A DNA stretch of 64,000 nt from positions 1,080,690 to 1,144,689 of the forward strand of contig NZ_LT707420.1 in NCBI RefSeq assembly GCF_900155605.1, written 5' to 3'. How positions within the stretch are numbered: position 1 is the stretch's first letter; every line of letters starts with the position of its first letter. Positions 1 through 8,377 of the stretch are shown piece by piece. This stretch comes from Actinomyces marseillensis (lineage in GTDB: Bacteria; Actinomycetota; Actinomycetes; Actinomycetales; Actinomycetaceae). A model generated the notes under the pieces. It worked only from the letters and a program-made list of their open reading frames with translations, did not search any database and was not told where the DNA came from. A program made the translations under genes and the position numbers.

Positions 1-238
1 ACACTGCGCAAATTCCTCCGCCCGCGGGGATCCAATCGATACCGCCGAAAACCGCGCCGACGACGATCCCGGGGAAGATCGAGTGGACCGAGGCCTCGGC
101 GCCGAATTGCCAGTTGCGTAGATTGACCAGGGTTCCAACCGCGCCCGATGCAATCCCGAAGAGAACAAGGAAGAACAGAGGACGGAGGAAAAAGGGAGAC
201 TGCCACAGGGGCGGAGCGCTTACGATCGCGTTAAACAT
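1..238 (-). CDS. Metal ABC transporter permease, N-terminal part (cut by window edge)
   Basis: The reading frame on the minus strand opens with ATG at 238 and runs off the window start, giving 79 residues. It begins MFNAIVSAPPLWQSPFF, followed by a hydrophobic segment (FLVLFGIASGAVGTLVNLRNW) and a second one (IFPGIVVGAVFGGIDW), as in the ZnuB/MntB (ABC-3) permease family, which forms the membrane channel of zinc or manganese importers. The start overlaps the stop of the upstream ATPase gene by 8 bases, so translation is probably coupled. The assignment rests mainly on the adjoining ATPase and metal-binding lipoprotein; the substrate metal cannot be read from this fragment. Confidence 0.75.
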   Translation of the reverse strand, partial: MFNAIVSAPPLWQSPFFLRPLFFLVLFGIASGAVGTLVNLRNWQFGAEASVHSIFPGIVVGAVFGGIDWIPAGGGICAV

Positions 239-983
239 TGTTAATCCCGCCGAAAGCTTCATTGATGATTTCCGGACGGAAAACTTGAGAGGTCGGCCCG
301 TAGGCAACTTGGCGTCCAGCCACGATGAGGCTCTCATCGCACACTTCGGTTGCGACCCGATAGTCATGGGTTGAAATCATGAACGCGGTTCCCTGTGCTT
401 TTGCTTGGTTGATGAGCGAGAGAAGAGCTTCGCGGTTGGGCTCATCCAAACCGTTGAAAGGTTCGTCAAGCAATACCATGCGAGGCTTGGCGACCAGGGC
501 GCGCGCGACCAGAACACGCTGGCGTTGGCCGCCGGAAAGGGTCCCAAAGCGCTCGCGGGCGCGATCGGCTAAGCCAATCTGTTCTAATGCTGCGCTGACC
601 TCTTCTTTCTGTTCACGGCTGAGTGGACGCAGAGGCTTTGTCTTGGGGTACATTCCCATTTCGACGACCTGACGAAGGTTGATTGGGAAACTCAGGTCGA
701 TGTCGCTGTTTTGTGGGACGTAGCCGAGGAAATCCAGCGGGCAGCTCAGTTCTCCGGAGATGAGTTGGGCGCTTCCCAAGAGCGCTCGCATGAGCGTTGT
801 CTTTCCCGATCCATTTGGACCGATCAAAGCGAGGGCATGTCCGGGGCTGAGCGAGAGGGTGATTCCCGTCAGGACCGGTGTCTGGGAATAGCCGATGCTG
901 GCATTTTTGGCTGAGAAGACAGTGGCGCCAGCATCGCGGCCCTCGTCAGGCTCCGAAAACATAGGAGCGTCTGCGTTCATCAT
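231..983 (-). CDS. Metal ABC transporter ATP-binding protein
   Basis: This 250-residue nucleotide-binding subunit would power uptake of a divalent metal across the cytoplasmic membrane. Visible motifs are Walker A (GPNGSGKTT, about residue 55), a Q-loop region (GYVPQNSDIDLSFP), the ABC signature LSGGQRQR, Walker B (MVLLDEPFNGLD) and the switch histidine (STHD). The acidic N-terminal extension before the core (about 20 residues) is not needed for function in the family. The gene starts 6 bases after the stop of the lipoprotein gene, with an AGGCGAG ribosome-binding site lying over that stop, and overlaps the permease start. The family of zinc/manganese/iron importers (ZnuC/MntA-like) fits best because of the neighbours. 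Confidence 0.88.
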   Translation of the reverse strand: MMNADAPMFSEPDEGRDAGATVFSAKNASIGYSQTPVLTGITLSLSPGHALALIGPNGSGKTTLMRALLGSAQLISGELSCPLDFLGYVPQNSDIDLSFPINLRQVVEMGMYPKTKPLRPLSREQKEEVSAALEQIGLADRARERFGTLSGGQRQRVLVARALVAKPRMVLLDEPFNGLDEPNREALLSLINQAKAQGTAFMISTHDYRVATEVCDESLIVAGRQVAYGPTSQVFRPEIINEAFGGINNV

Positions 984-989
984 GCTCGC

Positions 990-2159
990 CTAACGCGTGA
1001 GTTGCTCGGGCAGGGGAGCAAGCGTTCCGTCCCATGCCCGTGTCATGGTTGTGACGTTATGGATGATCGAGCCGATGTAGGTTTCTCCTTCGCTTCCCAC
1101 GGGGCCAAGTGAATCCCCGTAGAGTGCGTCGTCGCCGATGATGGCCTTGACTCCAGCGGCGCGCGCAATCGTTTCAATCGACTTTGAGTTATTGGAGTTC
1201 TCAGCGAAAATCGCGCTCGCTCCGGATTTCTTCACTTCCTCGGTTGCCTGTGCGATGTGCTCAGCGGTTGCATCCTGCTGTTCGTTGAAATCAGACAGTG
1301 CAGCACCGATAAAACGAATGTCGTAGCGTTTCGACAAGTATCCGAAGGCATCGTGGGAGCTAAAGAGGACGCGCTTATCAGCGGGAACGCTGTCAAAGCT
1401 GGCCTTCGCCCACGCATCGAGGGAATCGATACGCTTTGCGTATTCTTCGGTTGCCGCACTGTATGCCTCGGCGTGATCGGGGTCCGCCGCTGAGAGGAAT
1501 TCACCGATGTTGCGAACCTGCAGGGCTGCGTTCGCTGGAGAGGTCCAGACGTGAGGATCGTAGGCGAACTCCGGCTCGCTCTCTCCTTCTTCCGGTGGGA
1601 AAGGCCAAGGTGCGGCCTCGACAGTGTGCGTGCCACGGGAAACGGAATAGGGGAGTTGCTTGTCGCGCTGTTCCTGGCCCTGGGGATCCTTGAGGTCGGC
1701 GGCAGTGAGGACTCCTGAGGTCACTCCCATCGTTCCTTTGAACCCGGAGGCGCTCACGGCCTGATCCAGGAAATGCTCGAGGTCGACGCCCGAGACGAGC
1801 AGGACTTTCGCCGACGCAAGTGCTTGCAGTTGCTGGGGAGTCATTTCGTGCTCGTGTGCCGAGGCGTTGGGGGCAAGCAGGCAGGTGAGCTGCACTTTTG
1901 CGCTGGCTTGCTCGGCGGGGGCCCCAATATGGGATTGCGTTCCCGAGGCATCAGTTTTATCGAGTGATATGGAGTTTTGAGCCGAGGGCTGCTGCGCAAT
2001 TTGGGTGACATAGTCGCAGATCTGGGTGGTGCTTGCGACGAGGGAGAGTGAGGTGGAGCCCGACTGTGAAGATGCAGTTGAGCACGCGGCGATCGAAGTC
2101 GCACCCAGTAGGCAGGCTGCTGTGGCGGCAAGGAATGAACGCGAGTAAGCGACGGACAT
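990..2159 (-). CDS. Metal-binding lipoprotein of a Zn/Mn-type ABC transporter
   Basis: The product (389 aa) has a signal peptide with lipobox I-A-A-C at Cys26, so it is expected to be lipid-anchored outside the membrane. It matches the cluster A-I (ZnuA/PsaA, family 9) solute-binding proteins: an AHEHEMTPQQLQAL segment with candidate metal-binding histidines near residue 102, DLEHFLDQAV, DPHVWTSPANA, SSHDAFGYLSKRY and the late acidic ligands in IFAENSNNSKS and GDDALYGDS. A Pro/Glu-rich insertion (PWPFPPEEGESEPEF) sits before DPHVW. It is the first gene of a three-gene operon with ATPase and permease. The start is supported by AAGAGGAA 8 bases upstream. Zinc or manganese is the likely substrate; which one is not decided. 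Confidence 0.88.
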   Translation of the reverse strand: MSVAYSRSFLAATAACLLGATSIAACSTASSQSGSTSLSLVASTTQICDYVTQIAQQPSAQNSISLDKTDASGTQSHIGAPAEQASAKVQLTCLLAPNASAHEHEMTPQQLQALASAKVLLVSGVDLEHFLDQAVSASGFKGTMGVTSGVLTAADLKDPQGQEQRDKQLPYSVSRGTHTVEAAPWPFPPEEGESEPEFAYDPHVWTSPANAALQVRNIGEFLSAADPDHAEAYSAATEEYAKRIDSLDAWAKASFDSVPADKRVLFSSHDAFGYLSKRYDIRFIGAALSDFNEQQDATAEHIAQATEEVKKSGASAIFAENSNNSKSIETIARAAGVKAIIGDDALYGDSLGPVGSEGETYIGSIIHNVTTMTRAWDGTLAPLPEQLTR

Positions 2160-2196
2160 TGAAGTTCCTCTTCATTGGGGTGATGTTTACTTATAT

Positions 2197-2232
2197 CTTT
2201 ATCAAAGTTCGCATGACCGAACTTTGATAAAG
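2197..2232. promoter_or_regulatory. 15-bp perfect inverted repeat, candidate metal-regulator operator
   Basis: Arms CTTTATCAAAGTTCG (2197-2211) and its exact complement (2218-2232) are separated by CATGAC. It lies in the 264-base gap between the divergent metal-transporter operon and glyA, 38 bases upstream of the lipoprotein ATG and overlapping where its promoter should be. The position suggests an operator for a metal-responsive repressor (Zur, MntR/DtxR or ArsR/SmtB type). I do not recognise the sequence as the textbook Zur or DtxR box. It is not followed by a U-run in either direction, so a terminator is less likely. Confidence 0.55.
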
Positions 2233-2423
2233 GTTATCACAATTCACGAAAGTTAGGTAGGCCTTTGTTCCCGAGGAGGCCTCGCGCTTGTGGCTCTCAA
2301 AGCGCTCAGTACGCACTATGCATGTCATTTTTGGGCGCGATCTTGCCAAATTGGCGCTGTGGGGTAAGGTTGATCCAAATTCGCCGGGCACGCGTGGCCC
2401 CCGGACTCGCAGAAGGACTGAAG

Positions 2424-3713
2424 ATGGATACGCTCAACGATTTGCCACTGCGCCAACTCGACCCTGAAATTCAAGCGGTTCTGGATCAGGAACTGGAACG
2501 CCAGCAGAACACGCTCGAAATGATCGCCTCGGAAAACTTTGTTCCGCGTGCGGTTCTTGAAGCGCAGGGATCTGTCCTGACCAACAAGTACGCCGAGGGC
2601 TACCCCGGTCGTCGCTACTACGGTGGATGCGAGTTCGTCGATGTTGCGGAGTCTCTTGCGATTTCGCGCGCGAAGGAAGTCTTTACCGGCGCGGACTACG
2701 TCAACGTCCAGCCTCACTCGGGTGCGCAGGCGAACGCGGCGGCTCTCATGGCAATGGCGAACGTCGGTGATACTCTCCTCGGTCTCTCCCTTGCCCACGG
2801 CGGCCACCTCACTCACGGCATGCGCATCAACTTCTCGGGTAAGAACTACCACGCTGTTGGTTACGAGGTTGATCCGCAAACCATGCGCATCGAGCCTGAG
2901 CAGGTTCGCGAGGCCGCGCTTCGTGAGCGTCCCCGCGTGCTGATCGCGGGATGGTCGGCCTACCCTCGTCACCTTGACTTTGCTGCGTTCCGCGAAATTG
3001 CGGACGAGGTCGGTGCGGCGCTGTGGGTCGATATGGCGCACTTCGCAGGCTTGGTTGCTGCAGGCTTGCATCCCTCCCCGGTTCCTCATGCCGATATCGT
3101 CACCACGACCGTCCACAAGACTTTGGGCGGGCCTCGTTCGGGAATGATTCTGTCCTCGCGCGGTGAACAGTGGGGTAAGAAGCTTGACAGTGCGGTCTTC
3201 CCCGGTCAGCAGGGTGGTCCGCTGATGCATGTCGTCGCTGCGAAGGCGATTTCCATGAAGGTCGCTCAGACAGAGGAATTCAAGGATCGTCAGCAGCGAA
3301 CCCTTGATGGTGCGCAGGCAATTGCTCAGCGTCTCTTGGCGCCCGATGCACAGGCAGCGGGAATTCGCCTTGTCACGGGTGGTACCGATGTGCACCTCGT
3401 CTTGGTGGATCTGGTGAACTCCTCATTGGATGGCCAGCAGGCCGAAGACCTGCTCCACGAGGTTGGTATCACGGTTAATCGCAATGCGGTGCCTTTCGAC
3501 CCGCGTCCCCCAAGGGTGACCTCGGGGCTGCGCATTGGAACTCCCGCGCTGGCAACGCGCGGTTTCAGCATTGCTGATTTCGAAGAAGTTGGCGACATTA
3601 TTGCGACTGCTCTCATTCAGGGCACAAGCGGGAGTGTTGATGTCGATGGATTGCGTGCGCGCGTGCGCGCTCTCACCGATGCTCACCCCCTGTACGCGGG
3701 GCTCAACCAATGA
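2424..3713 (+). CDS. glyA: Serine hydroxymethyltransferase
   Basis: PLP enzyme (429 aa) that interconverts serine and glycine, loading the C1 unit on tetrahydrofolate. Family signatures run in order: [56 protein letters not shown], the PLP-lysine segment [16 protein letters not shown] (about residue 230) and [24 protein letters not shown]. The frame is open upstream to 2265, but the ATG at 2424 is preferred: it follows AGAAGGAC by about 6 bases and gives the usual N-terminus and length. The last bases overlap folD by 4, so glyA-folD form an operon in which both products act on folate C1 units. The 5' region (2233-2423) shows no riboswitch I can name. Confidence 0.95.
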   Translation: MDTLNDLPLRQLDPEIQAVLDQELERQQNTLEMIASENFVPRAVLEAQGSVLTNKYAEGYPGRRYYGGCEFVDVAESLAISRAKEVFTGADYVNVQPHSGAQANAAALMAMANVGDTLLGLSLAHGGHLTHGMRINFSGKNYHAVGYEVDPQTMRIEPEQVREAALRERPRVLIAGWSAYPRHLDFAAFREIADEVGAALWVDMAHFAGLVAAGLHPSPVPHADIVTTTVHKTLGGPRSGMILSSRGEQWGKKLDSAVFPGQQGGPLMHVVAAKAISMKVAQTEEFKDRQQRTLDGAQAIAQRLLAPDAQAAGIRLVTGGTDVHLVLVDLVNSSLDGQQAEDLLHEVGITVNRNAVPFDPRPPRVTSGLRIGTPALATRGFSIADFEEVGDIIATALIQGTSGSVDVDGLRARVRALTDAHPLYAGLNQ

Positions 3714-4612
3714 GAGCTCCGTGGGAAGGTGACGCACGCGTTCTGGACGGCACGGCGTGCGCGGCTCAGATCAAAGATGAGCTTCGAGGCCGAGTTCAGG
3801 CCTTGCGGGAACGGGGAGTAGTCCCTGGCCTTGGTACCGTCTTAGTAGGGGAAGATCCCGGTTCGGTCGCTTACGTCGCCGGTAAGCATCGTGACTGCGC
3901 GGAAGTGGGTATTGAATCGATTCGCGTCGATTTGCCTGCCGAGGCTTCGCAGGAGGAAATCCTTGCGGCAGTCGAAAAGCTGAACGCTGATCCCGCTTGC
4001 ACGGGTTTCATCGTTCAGCTGCCACTTCCTCGCGGCGTTGATACGAATCGAATTCTCGAGGCGATTGATCCGGATAAGGACGCCGATGGTCTCCACCCGA
4101 CAAATCTTGGGCGACTCGTGCTGCGGGGGAGCGAAGCTATTACCTCGCCTCTACCGTGTACGCCGCGCGCTGTCATCGAGCTGATCGAGCGCAATGGGAT
4201 CGATCTTAACGGCGCGGATGTATGCGTCGTCGGGCGAGGCGTTACGGTTGGGCGATCAATCGGGCTTTTGCTCACACGCAAGGATGTCAATGCAACGGTG
4301 ACTATCTGTCATACGGGAACCTGTGATTTGGCGATGCATACTCGAGCTGCGGATGTTGTTGTCGCAGCCACAGGCTATGCGGGGCTTGTTACTGCTGAGA
4401 TGGTGCGACCTGGCGCGGTTGTTCTTGATGTCGGGGTCTCCCGCGTGGTGAGCCCAGATACTGGGAAAGCGCGTTTGATGGGAGATGTGGCTGATGGAGT
4501 TGATCGCGTTGCTGCTTGGCTGTCACCTAATCCTGGGGGAGTGGGGCCGATGACGCGCGCGCTCCTTCTGATGAATGTTGTCGAGGCCGCAGAGCGCTAC
4601 GTGAAAGGCTGA
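3710..4612 (+). CDS. folD: Bifunctional methylenetetrahydrofolate dehydrogenase / cyclohydrolase
   Basis: FolD (300 aa) oxidises 5,10-methylene-THF to methenyl-THF with NADP and hydrolyses it to 10-formyl-THF, using the product of GlyA. Seen in sequence: the catalytic Tyr-x3-Lys motif in [17 protein letters not shown] (about residues 47-63), the substrate-site segment [12 protein letters not shown], the Rossmann fold [16 protein letters not shown], the CHTGT loop and the closing PGGVGPMT motif. The ATG overlaps the glyA stop (ATGA), indicating translational coupling. The first 8 residues (MRAPWEGD) are unlike other FolD N-termini and a start a few codons later is possible. Transcription probably ends at the hairpin at 4635-4674. 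Confidence 0.95.
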   Translation: MRAPWEGDARVLDGTACAAQIKDELRGRVQALRERGVVPGLGTVLVGEDPGSVAYVAGKHRDCAEVGIESIRVDLPAEASQEEILAAVEKLNADPACTGFIVQLPLPRGVDTNRILEAIDPDKDADGLHPTNLGRLVLRGSEAITSPLPCTPRAVIELIERNGIDLNGADVCVVGRGVTVGRSIGLLLTRKDVNATVTICHTGTCDLAMHTRAADVVVAATGYAGLVTAEMVRPGAVVLDVGVSRVVSPDTGKARLMGDVADGVDRVAAWLSPNPGGVGPMTRALLLMNVVEAAERYVKG

Positions 4613-4634
4613 AGATTCGCCTCGTTGATCTCTT

Positions 4635-4674
4635 CACACTGAAAGCCTGGGTTGTCCCCCAGGCTTTCAGTGTG
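4635..4674 (+). terminator. 17-bp hairpin terminator after folD
   Basis: Perfect 17-bp stem (4635-4651 with 4658-4674) around loop TTGTCC, 22 bases after the folD stop. The following TTCTGTGT is only a weak U-tract. Confidence 0.75.
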
Positions 4675-4680
4675 TTCTGT

Positions 4681-4713
4681 GTCACATGTGACGAATATTT
4701 CAGGAATATATTC
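4681..4713. promoter_or_regulatory. Two palindromes upstream of the arc operon (candidate Crp/Fnr-type and ArgR-type sites)
   Basis: GTCACATGTGAC (4681-4692) is a perfect 12-bp palindrome whose halves resemble Crp-family half sites (GTGAC/GTCAC). Directly after it GAATATATTC (4704-4713) is a perfect 10-bp AT-rich palindrome, with a further GAATAT half at 4693-4698, similar in character to ARG boxes. Arginine deiminase operons in other bacteria are controlled by ArgR-family and Crp/Fnr-family (ArcR) proteins, so the location is suggestive. Regulator identity is inference. Confidence 0.4.
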
Positions 4714-4727
4714 TTTTGTTTACTTAT

Positions 4728-4830
4728 CGGACAAATTTGCCTAGCCTAGTCCGGTCGATACATTTCGCAGGAATAAGGGACTTTTGTCCGCATATTTATG
4801 CAGGCTAAGCATTTTCACAGCTTTGGACAA
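4728..4830. promoter_or_regulatory. Repeated GGACAA/TTGTCC motif and possible promoter upstream of arcA
   Basis: CGGACAAA (4728-4735) and its exact inverted copy TTTGTCCG (4783-4790) are joined by a third GGACAA at 4825-4830. The palindrome GCATATTTATGC (4790-4801) lies between a possible -35 TTGTCC (4784-4789) and a possible -10 TAAGCA (4806-4811). This is a 16-base spacer. The arrangement looks like an operator cluster over the arc promoter. No regulator is identifiable from the sequence. Confidence 0.35.
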
Positions 4831-4918
4831 GTGATTTTTCTGGAACGAAGTGGTACGCTTGTTCCATCTCCAGGTGATCTAACTCATGATGCGAAGAAGC
4901 AGAAGAGGACCACAAGAA

Positions 4919-6142
4919 ATGCAACCAAGTGTTACTTCCGAGATCGGGCGCCTCCGCCAGGTGATCATTCATCGCCCCGGACGCGAAATGCTGCGCCTGA
5001 CCCCATCGAATATGGAACATCTCCTTTTCGATGACATGCTTTGGCTTGAGCACGCTCAAGCAGAGCACGACGACTTCGCGAACTCCCTGCGCACTCAGGG
5101 AACAGAGGTCCTCTACTTCCAGGATCTACTGGCCGAAGCAATGGATATTCCTGCGGCTCGCCAGCATGTTCTGACCTCTGTATTCACCGAAGAGAGCCAC
5201 GGCGTTGCGATTGCCGAAGCGATGCGCGCCTACGGCGAATCCCTTACGGGAGCTCAGCTTGCAGAACTCATGGTTGCAGGCCTGACCAAGGAAGAATTCG
5301 CCGAACTCAACCTCGGCCCCATTTCTTCCGTGATCTACGACGCTATGGGTCCGACCTCTTTCGTTGTCGCCCCTCTGCCGAACCACCTCTTCACTCGCGA
5401 CACCTCCTGCTGGGTTTACGATGGCGTTGCAATCAACTCGATGCGCAAGGAAGCACGTCGCCGCGAGACCATTAACTACGAAGCGATCTATAACTACCTC
5501 CCGCGTTTCCAGGACCCCTCAATCAAGAAGTGGTGCAACGGCAACGAGGCAGGCCCGGCAACCGTTGAAGGCGGAGACGTCCTGGTTATCGGAAATGGCG
5601 CTGTGCTGGTCGGCATGAGCGAACGCACCACCCCTGCCGGTGTTGAGCGAATGGCTCGTCGTCTCTTCGGCAACAGCGAGGTCAAGCAGGTTATCGCCTT
5701 GGATATGGCCAAGGAACGTGCACAGATGCACCTCGATACCGTCATGACCCAGGCTGACTTCGGAGTCTTCACCAAGTACGCTGGCATGGGAATGGTTGAA
5801 TCCATGACTCTGACCTCCGACGGTGAAGGCGGCATCAAGGTCGCAGCACACGATCCTCAGGACATGCACAAGGTCATCGCACAGGCCCTCGGCTTGGATG
5901 ATATTAAGATCCTGACTCCTCCGATGGATGCCCTCGCAGCAGAACGCGAACAGTGGAACGACGGCTCCAACGTCCTCGCGGGCGCCCCCGGCGTTGTCTA
6001 CGCCTACGAGCGCAACATCACCACCAACGACTTCTTGACCGAAAACGGCATCACAGTGATCACTGTCCCAGGCGACGAGCTTGGCCGAGGCCGTGGCGGC
6101 CCGCGCTGCATGTCGTGCCCGGTCGTGCGTGAAGCGGTCTGA
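4919..6142 (+). CDS. arcA: Arginine deiminase
   Basis: Hydrolyses L-arginine to citrulline and ammonia, the first step of the ADI pathway that yields ATP and base. At 407 aa it has the usual length. Family motifs are SEIGRLRQVIIHRPG at the N-terminus, LPNHLFTRDTSCWV (substrate-binding FTRD), the EGGDVLVIGNGAVLVGMSERT block, the catalytic-histidine region MHLDTVMTQADFG and the C-terminal GRGRGGPRCMSCPVVR containing the nucleophilic cysteine of ADIs. A longer frame begins at 4886, but the ATG at 4919 follows AGAGGA by about 9 bases and gives the conserved N-terminus. It is the first gene of arcA-argF-arcC. Candidate operators lie at 4681-4830. Confidence 0.95.
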   Translation: MQPSVTSEIGRLRQVIIHRPGREMLRLTPSNMEHLLFDDMLWLEHAQAEHDDFANSLRTQGTEVLYFQDLLAEAMDIPAARQHVLTSVFTEESHGVAIAEAMRAYGESLTGAQLAELMVAGLTKEEFAELNLGPISSVIYDAMGPTSFVVAPLPNHLFTRDTSCWVYDGVAINSMRKEARRRETINYEAIYNYLPRFQDPSIKKWCNGNEAGPATVEGGDVLVIGNGAVLVGMSERTTPAGVERMARRLFGNSEVKQVIALDMAKERAQMHLDTVMTQADFGVFTKYAGMGMVESMTLTSDGEGGIKVAAHDPQDMHKVIAQALGLDDIKILTPPMDALAAEREQWNDGSNVLAGAPGVVYAYERNITTNDFLTENGITVITVPGDELGRGRGGPRCMSCPVVREAV

Positions 6143-6196
6143 GCGGCCTGCCCTCCACGCGGAAGAAACAACAAAACTCTCTGAAAGGAAACAACA

Positions 6197-7207
6197 ATGG
6201 AGTTCCCCCTGCACGGACGTCACTTCTTGAAGGAAACCGACTTCACCGTTGAAGAGTGGCTCTACCTTCTCGATCTGGCGGCCGAACTGAAGGCCGCAAA
6301 GAAGGCCGGCCGCGAGGTTAAGTACCTCGTCGACAAGAACATCGCGCTGATCTTCGAGAAGACCTCGACCCGTACCCGCTGCTCCTTCGAGGTTGCGGCA
6401 TACGACCAGGGCGCACACGTCACCTACCTGGATCCCTCCGGCTCCCAGATGGGCCACAAGGAATCCGTCGCCGACACCGCTCGCGTTCTCGGCCGCTTCT
6501 ACGACGGCATTGAGTTCCGTGGCTCCAAGCAGGCACACGTTGACGAGCTTGCTGCTCTGTCCGGTGTTCCGGTGTGGAACGGTCTGACCGACGACTGGCA
6601 CCCCACCCAGATGCTCGCTGACCAGCTGACCATGCTCGAGGCCTCCGGCAAGAAGCCGAACGAAATCAGCATCGCTTACGTGGGCGACGCCCGCAACAAC
6701 GTCGGCAACTCGATCCTCATCTCCTGCGCCATGATCGGCATGGATGTCCGCATGGTTGCCCCCAAGGAACTCTTCAACGCTCCCGAGGTCGTTGCAGCTG
6801 CTGAAGAACTCGCAGCAAAGTCCGGTGGCAAGGTCCTCGTCACCGACAACATCGAAGAGGGCGTCAAGGGCGCAGACTTCATCTACACCGACATCTGGTT
6901 GTCGATGGGTGAAAGCAAGGAAAAGTGGGATGAGCGCATCGCTCTGCTCCGTCCCTTCCAGGTTAACGCTGAGCTCATGGCAGCAACCGGAAACCCGGAC
7001 GTCAAGTTCCTGCACTGCCTGCCTTCCTTCCACGACATCAACACCACCGTTGGCCAGGACATCTTCGAGAAGACCGGTATGGGCAACGGCCTGGAAGTGA
7101 CCAACGACGTGTTCGAGTCTCCCGCTTCGATCGTCTTCGATCAGGCTGAGAACCGCATGCACACCATCAAGGCCGTCATGGTCGCCACCCTCGGAGAAGA
7201 AAAGTAA
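6197..7207 (+). CDS. arcB: Ornithine carbamoyltransferase (catabolic, ADI pathway)
   Basis: Converts citrulline and phosphate to ornithine and carbamoyl phosphate, the second step of the ADI pathway; in the reverse direction it serves arginine synthesis. Seen: the carbamoyl-phosphate site [15 protein letters not shown] (about residues 52-66), [16 protein letters not shown], the Rossmann segment [14 protein letters not shown] and the catalytic-cysteine motif [10 protein letters not shown], in 336 aa. Start ATG 6197 is preceded by CTGAAAGGAAAC. It sits 54 bases after arcA and 1 base before arcC, so the catabolic role is favoured by context. The gene could equally be named argF. Confidence 0.93.
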   Translation: MEFPLHGRHFLKETDFTVEEWLYLLDLAAELKAAKKAGREVKYLVDKNIALIFEKTSTRTRCSFEVAAYDQGAHVTYLDPSGSQMGHKESVADTARVLGRFYDGIEFRGSKQAHVDELAALSGVPVWNGLTDDWHPTQMLADQLTMLEASGKKPNEISIAYVGDARNNVGNSILISCAMIGMDVRMVAPKELFNAPEVVAAAEELAAKSGGKVLVTDNIEEGVKGADFIYTDIWLSMGESKEKWDERIALLRPFQVNAELMAATGNPDVKFLHCLPSFHDINTTVGQDIFEKTGMGNGLEVTNDVFESPASIVFDQAENRMHTIKAVMVATLGEEK

Positions 7208-7208
7208 C

Positions 7209-8132
7209 ATGCGCATCGTAGTTGCACTGGGCGGTAACGCCCTCCTCAAGCGCGGTGAAAAGCCGGACGCTCGCAACCAGATTGAAAACGTCAACCTGGC
7301 AGCAGAGCAGCTCGCTAAGCTCGCAAAGGACCACGAACTGGTCATCACCCACGGCAATGGCCCGCAGGTTGGTGTCCTGGCACTGGAATCCGCATCCGAT
7401 GCTCGTCTGTCCGAGCCCTACCCCTTCGATACGCTGGGTGCAGAAACCCAGGGCATGATCGGCTACTGGCTCCAGCAGGGTGTGAAGAATGCTCTCCCCA
7501 GTGCCAATGTCATGGCTTTGATCAACCAGACTCTGGTTCTGGCCGACGATCCCGCCTTCGCGAACCCCACCAAGTTCATTGGCGAGGTTTACTCGAAGGA
7601 AGAAGCTGAGAAGCTTGCCGCAGAGCGCGGTTGGGTTGTCAAGGCTGACGGTGAATACTTCCGCCGCGTCGTGGGCTCGCCCAAGCCGCAGCGCGTGATT
7701 GAAACCCCGCTCATCAAGGTCCTCCTTGATGCCGGCGCCACGGTGATCTGTGGCGGTGGCGGCGGCGTTCCGGTCGTTCGCAACGGCGAAGGCAAGCTCG
7801 AAGGCGTCGAGGCTGTTATCGACAAGGACCTGACGGCAGCTGTCATGGCAGACTCCCTCGAAGCGGACATGCTGATCATCCTGACCGACGTTGATGGTGC
7901 ACAGCTTGACTACGGCACCCCCAACGCTCGTCGCATTGATCGCGCAACCCCGGCCGAGATGCGTGGATACGGATTCCCCGCTGGCTCAATGGGCCCGAAG
8001 GTCGAGGCCGTGTGCCGTTTCGTCGAGCTGACCGGCGGCGTCGCTGCAATCGGTCGCCTCGAGGATGCCACGAAGATCATCGCCGGTGATGCCGGCACGA
8101 TCGTGACGCCCGACGGAACCTACAACGCCTGA
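7209..8132 (+). CDS. arcC: Carbamate kinase
   Basis: Transfers phosphate from carbamoyl phosphate to ADP, giving ATP, CO2 and ammonia: the energy-yielding last step of arginine deimination. Amino-acid-kinase motifs are the N-terminal VVALGGNALLKRGEK, HGNGPQVGVLALES, the glycine-rich CGGGGGVPVVRNG (about residue 180) and the ATP-site IDKDLTAAVMADSLEADMLIILTDVDG, followed by GSMGPKVEAVCRFVE. Length (307 aa) is typical. It starts one base after the arcB stop. The strong hairpin at 8151-8194 probably ends the arcABC transcript. Confidence 0.95.
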   Translation: MRIVVALGGNALLKRGEKPDARNQIENVNLAAEQLAKLAKDHELVITHGNGPQVGVLALESASDARLSEPYPFDTLGAETQGMIGYWLQQGVKNALPSANVMALINQTLVLADDPAFANPTKFIGEVYSKEEAEKLAAERGWVVKADGEYFRRVVGSPKPQRVIETPLIKVLLDAGATVICGGGGGVPVVRNGEGKLEGVEAVIDKDLTAAVMADSLEADMLIILTDVDGAQLDYGTPNARRIDRATPAEMRGYGFPAGSMGPKVEAVCRFVELTGGVAAIGRLEDATKIIAGDAGTIVTPDGTYNA

Positions 8133-8150
8133 TAAGGCTCAATAGCACTT

Positions 8151-8194
8151 CCGCTTCCCCCTCACGCTCCACACACCTCCCGAGGGGGAAGCGG
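8151..8194 (+). terminator. 12-bp hairpin after arcC
   Basis: CCGCTTCCCCCT (8151-8162) pairs perfectly with 8183-8194 around a 20-base loop, 18 bases after the arcC stop. There is no U-tract. It may end the arc transcript, or be the first element of the structured region that continues to 8292. Confidence 0.55.
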
Positions 8195-8200
8195 ACCCAA

Positions 8201-8292
8201 GGGCCACAGTGCCCAAGGGAACCAAGCTTCTTCGGGGAACCGAAGAAGGGCGGGAAAACCCGCCCACTTGGAGATCGCCAACTTTGGTTGGC
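8201..8292 (+). promoter_or_regulatory. Run of short hairpins in the leader of the amidinotransferase gene
   Basis: Four further stems follow in series: GGGC/GCCC (8201-8204 with 8211-8214), CTTCTTCGG/CCGAAGAAG with a GGAA loop (8227-8248), GGGCGGG/CCCGCCC with an AAAA loop (8248-8265) and GCCAAC/GTTGGC with loop TTTG (8277-8292). CCCAAGGG occurs twice (8196-8203 and 8211-8218 region). Together with the stem at 8151-8194 they fill most of the 245 bases before the amidinotransferase. This suggests a structured 5' leader, a regulatory RNA candidate, or processing signals. It matches no riboswitch I know. Confidence 0.4.
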
Positions 8293-8377
8293 AACTGTTT
8301 CGAGAGCGGTTTTCTCCGCCATCCCTCAAAGAAATTTGGGGATAAATTAACAACACACTCACAAGGGAGTGAACACA

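Noticed and set aside
2233-2423. ZTP (pfl) riboswitch upstream of glyA
   Set aside because: The gene context fits, and a CGCCGGGCA stretch resembles the 3' motif, but the conserved GGGGAGCG core and the paired 5' segment are not found.
2325-3395. A 356-codon minus-strand frame across glyA
   Set aside because: Antisense shadow of glyA; low-complexity composition and no family match.
5519-7357. A 612-codon open frame on the minus strand across arcA, arcB and arcC
   Set aside because: It is antisense to three well-conserved enzymes, has no ribosome-binding site or recognisable domain, and such frames arise from the strong codon bias of highly expressed high-GC genes.
8133-8377. Guanidine riboswitch before the amidinotransferase
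   Set aside because: None of the ykkC, mini-ykkC or guanidine-III conserved sequences could be located; only generic hairpins are present.
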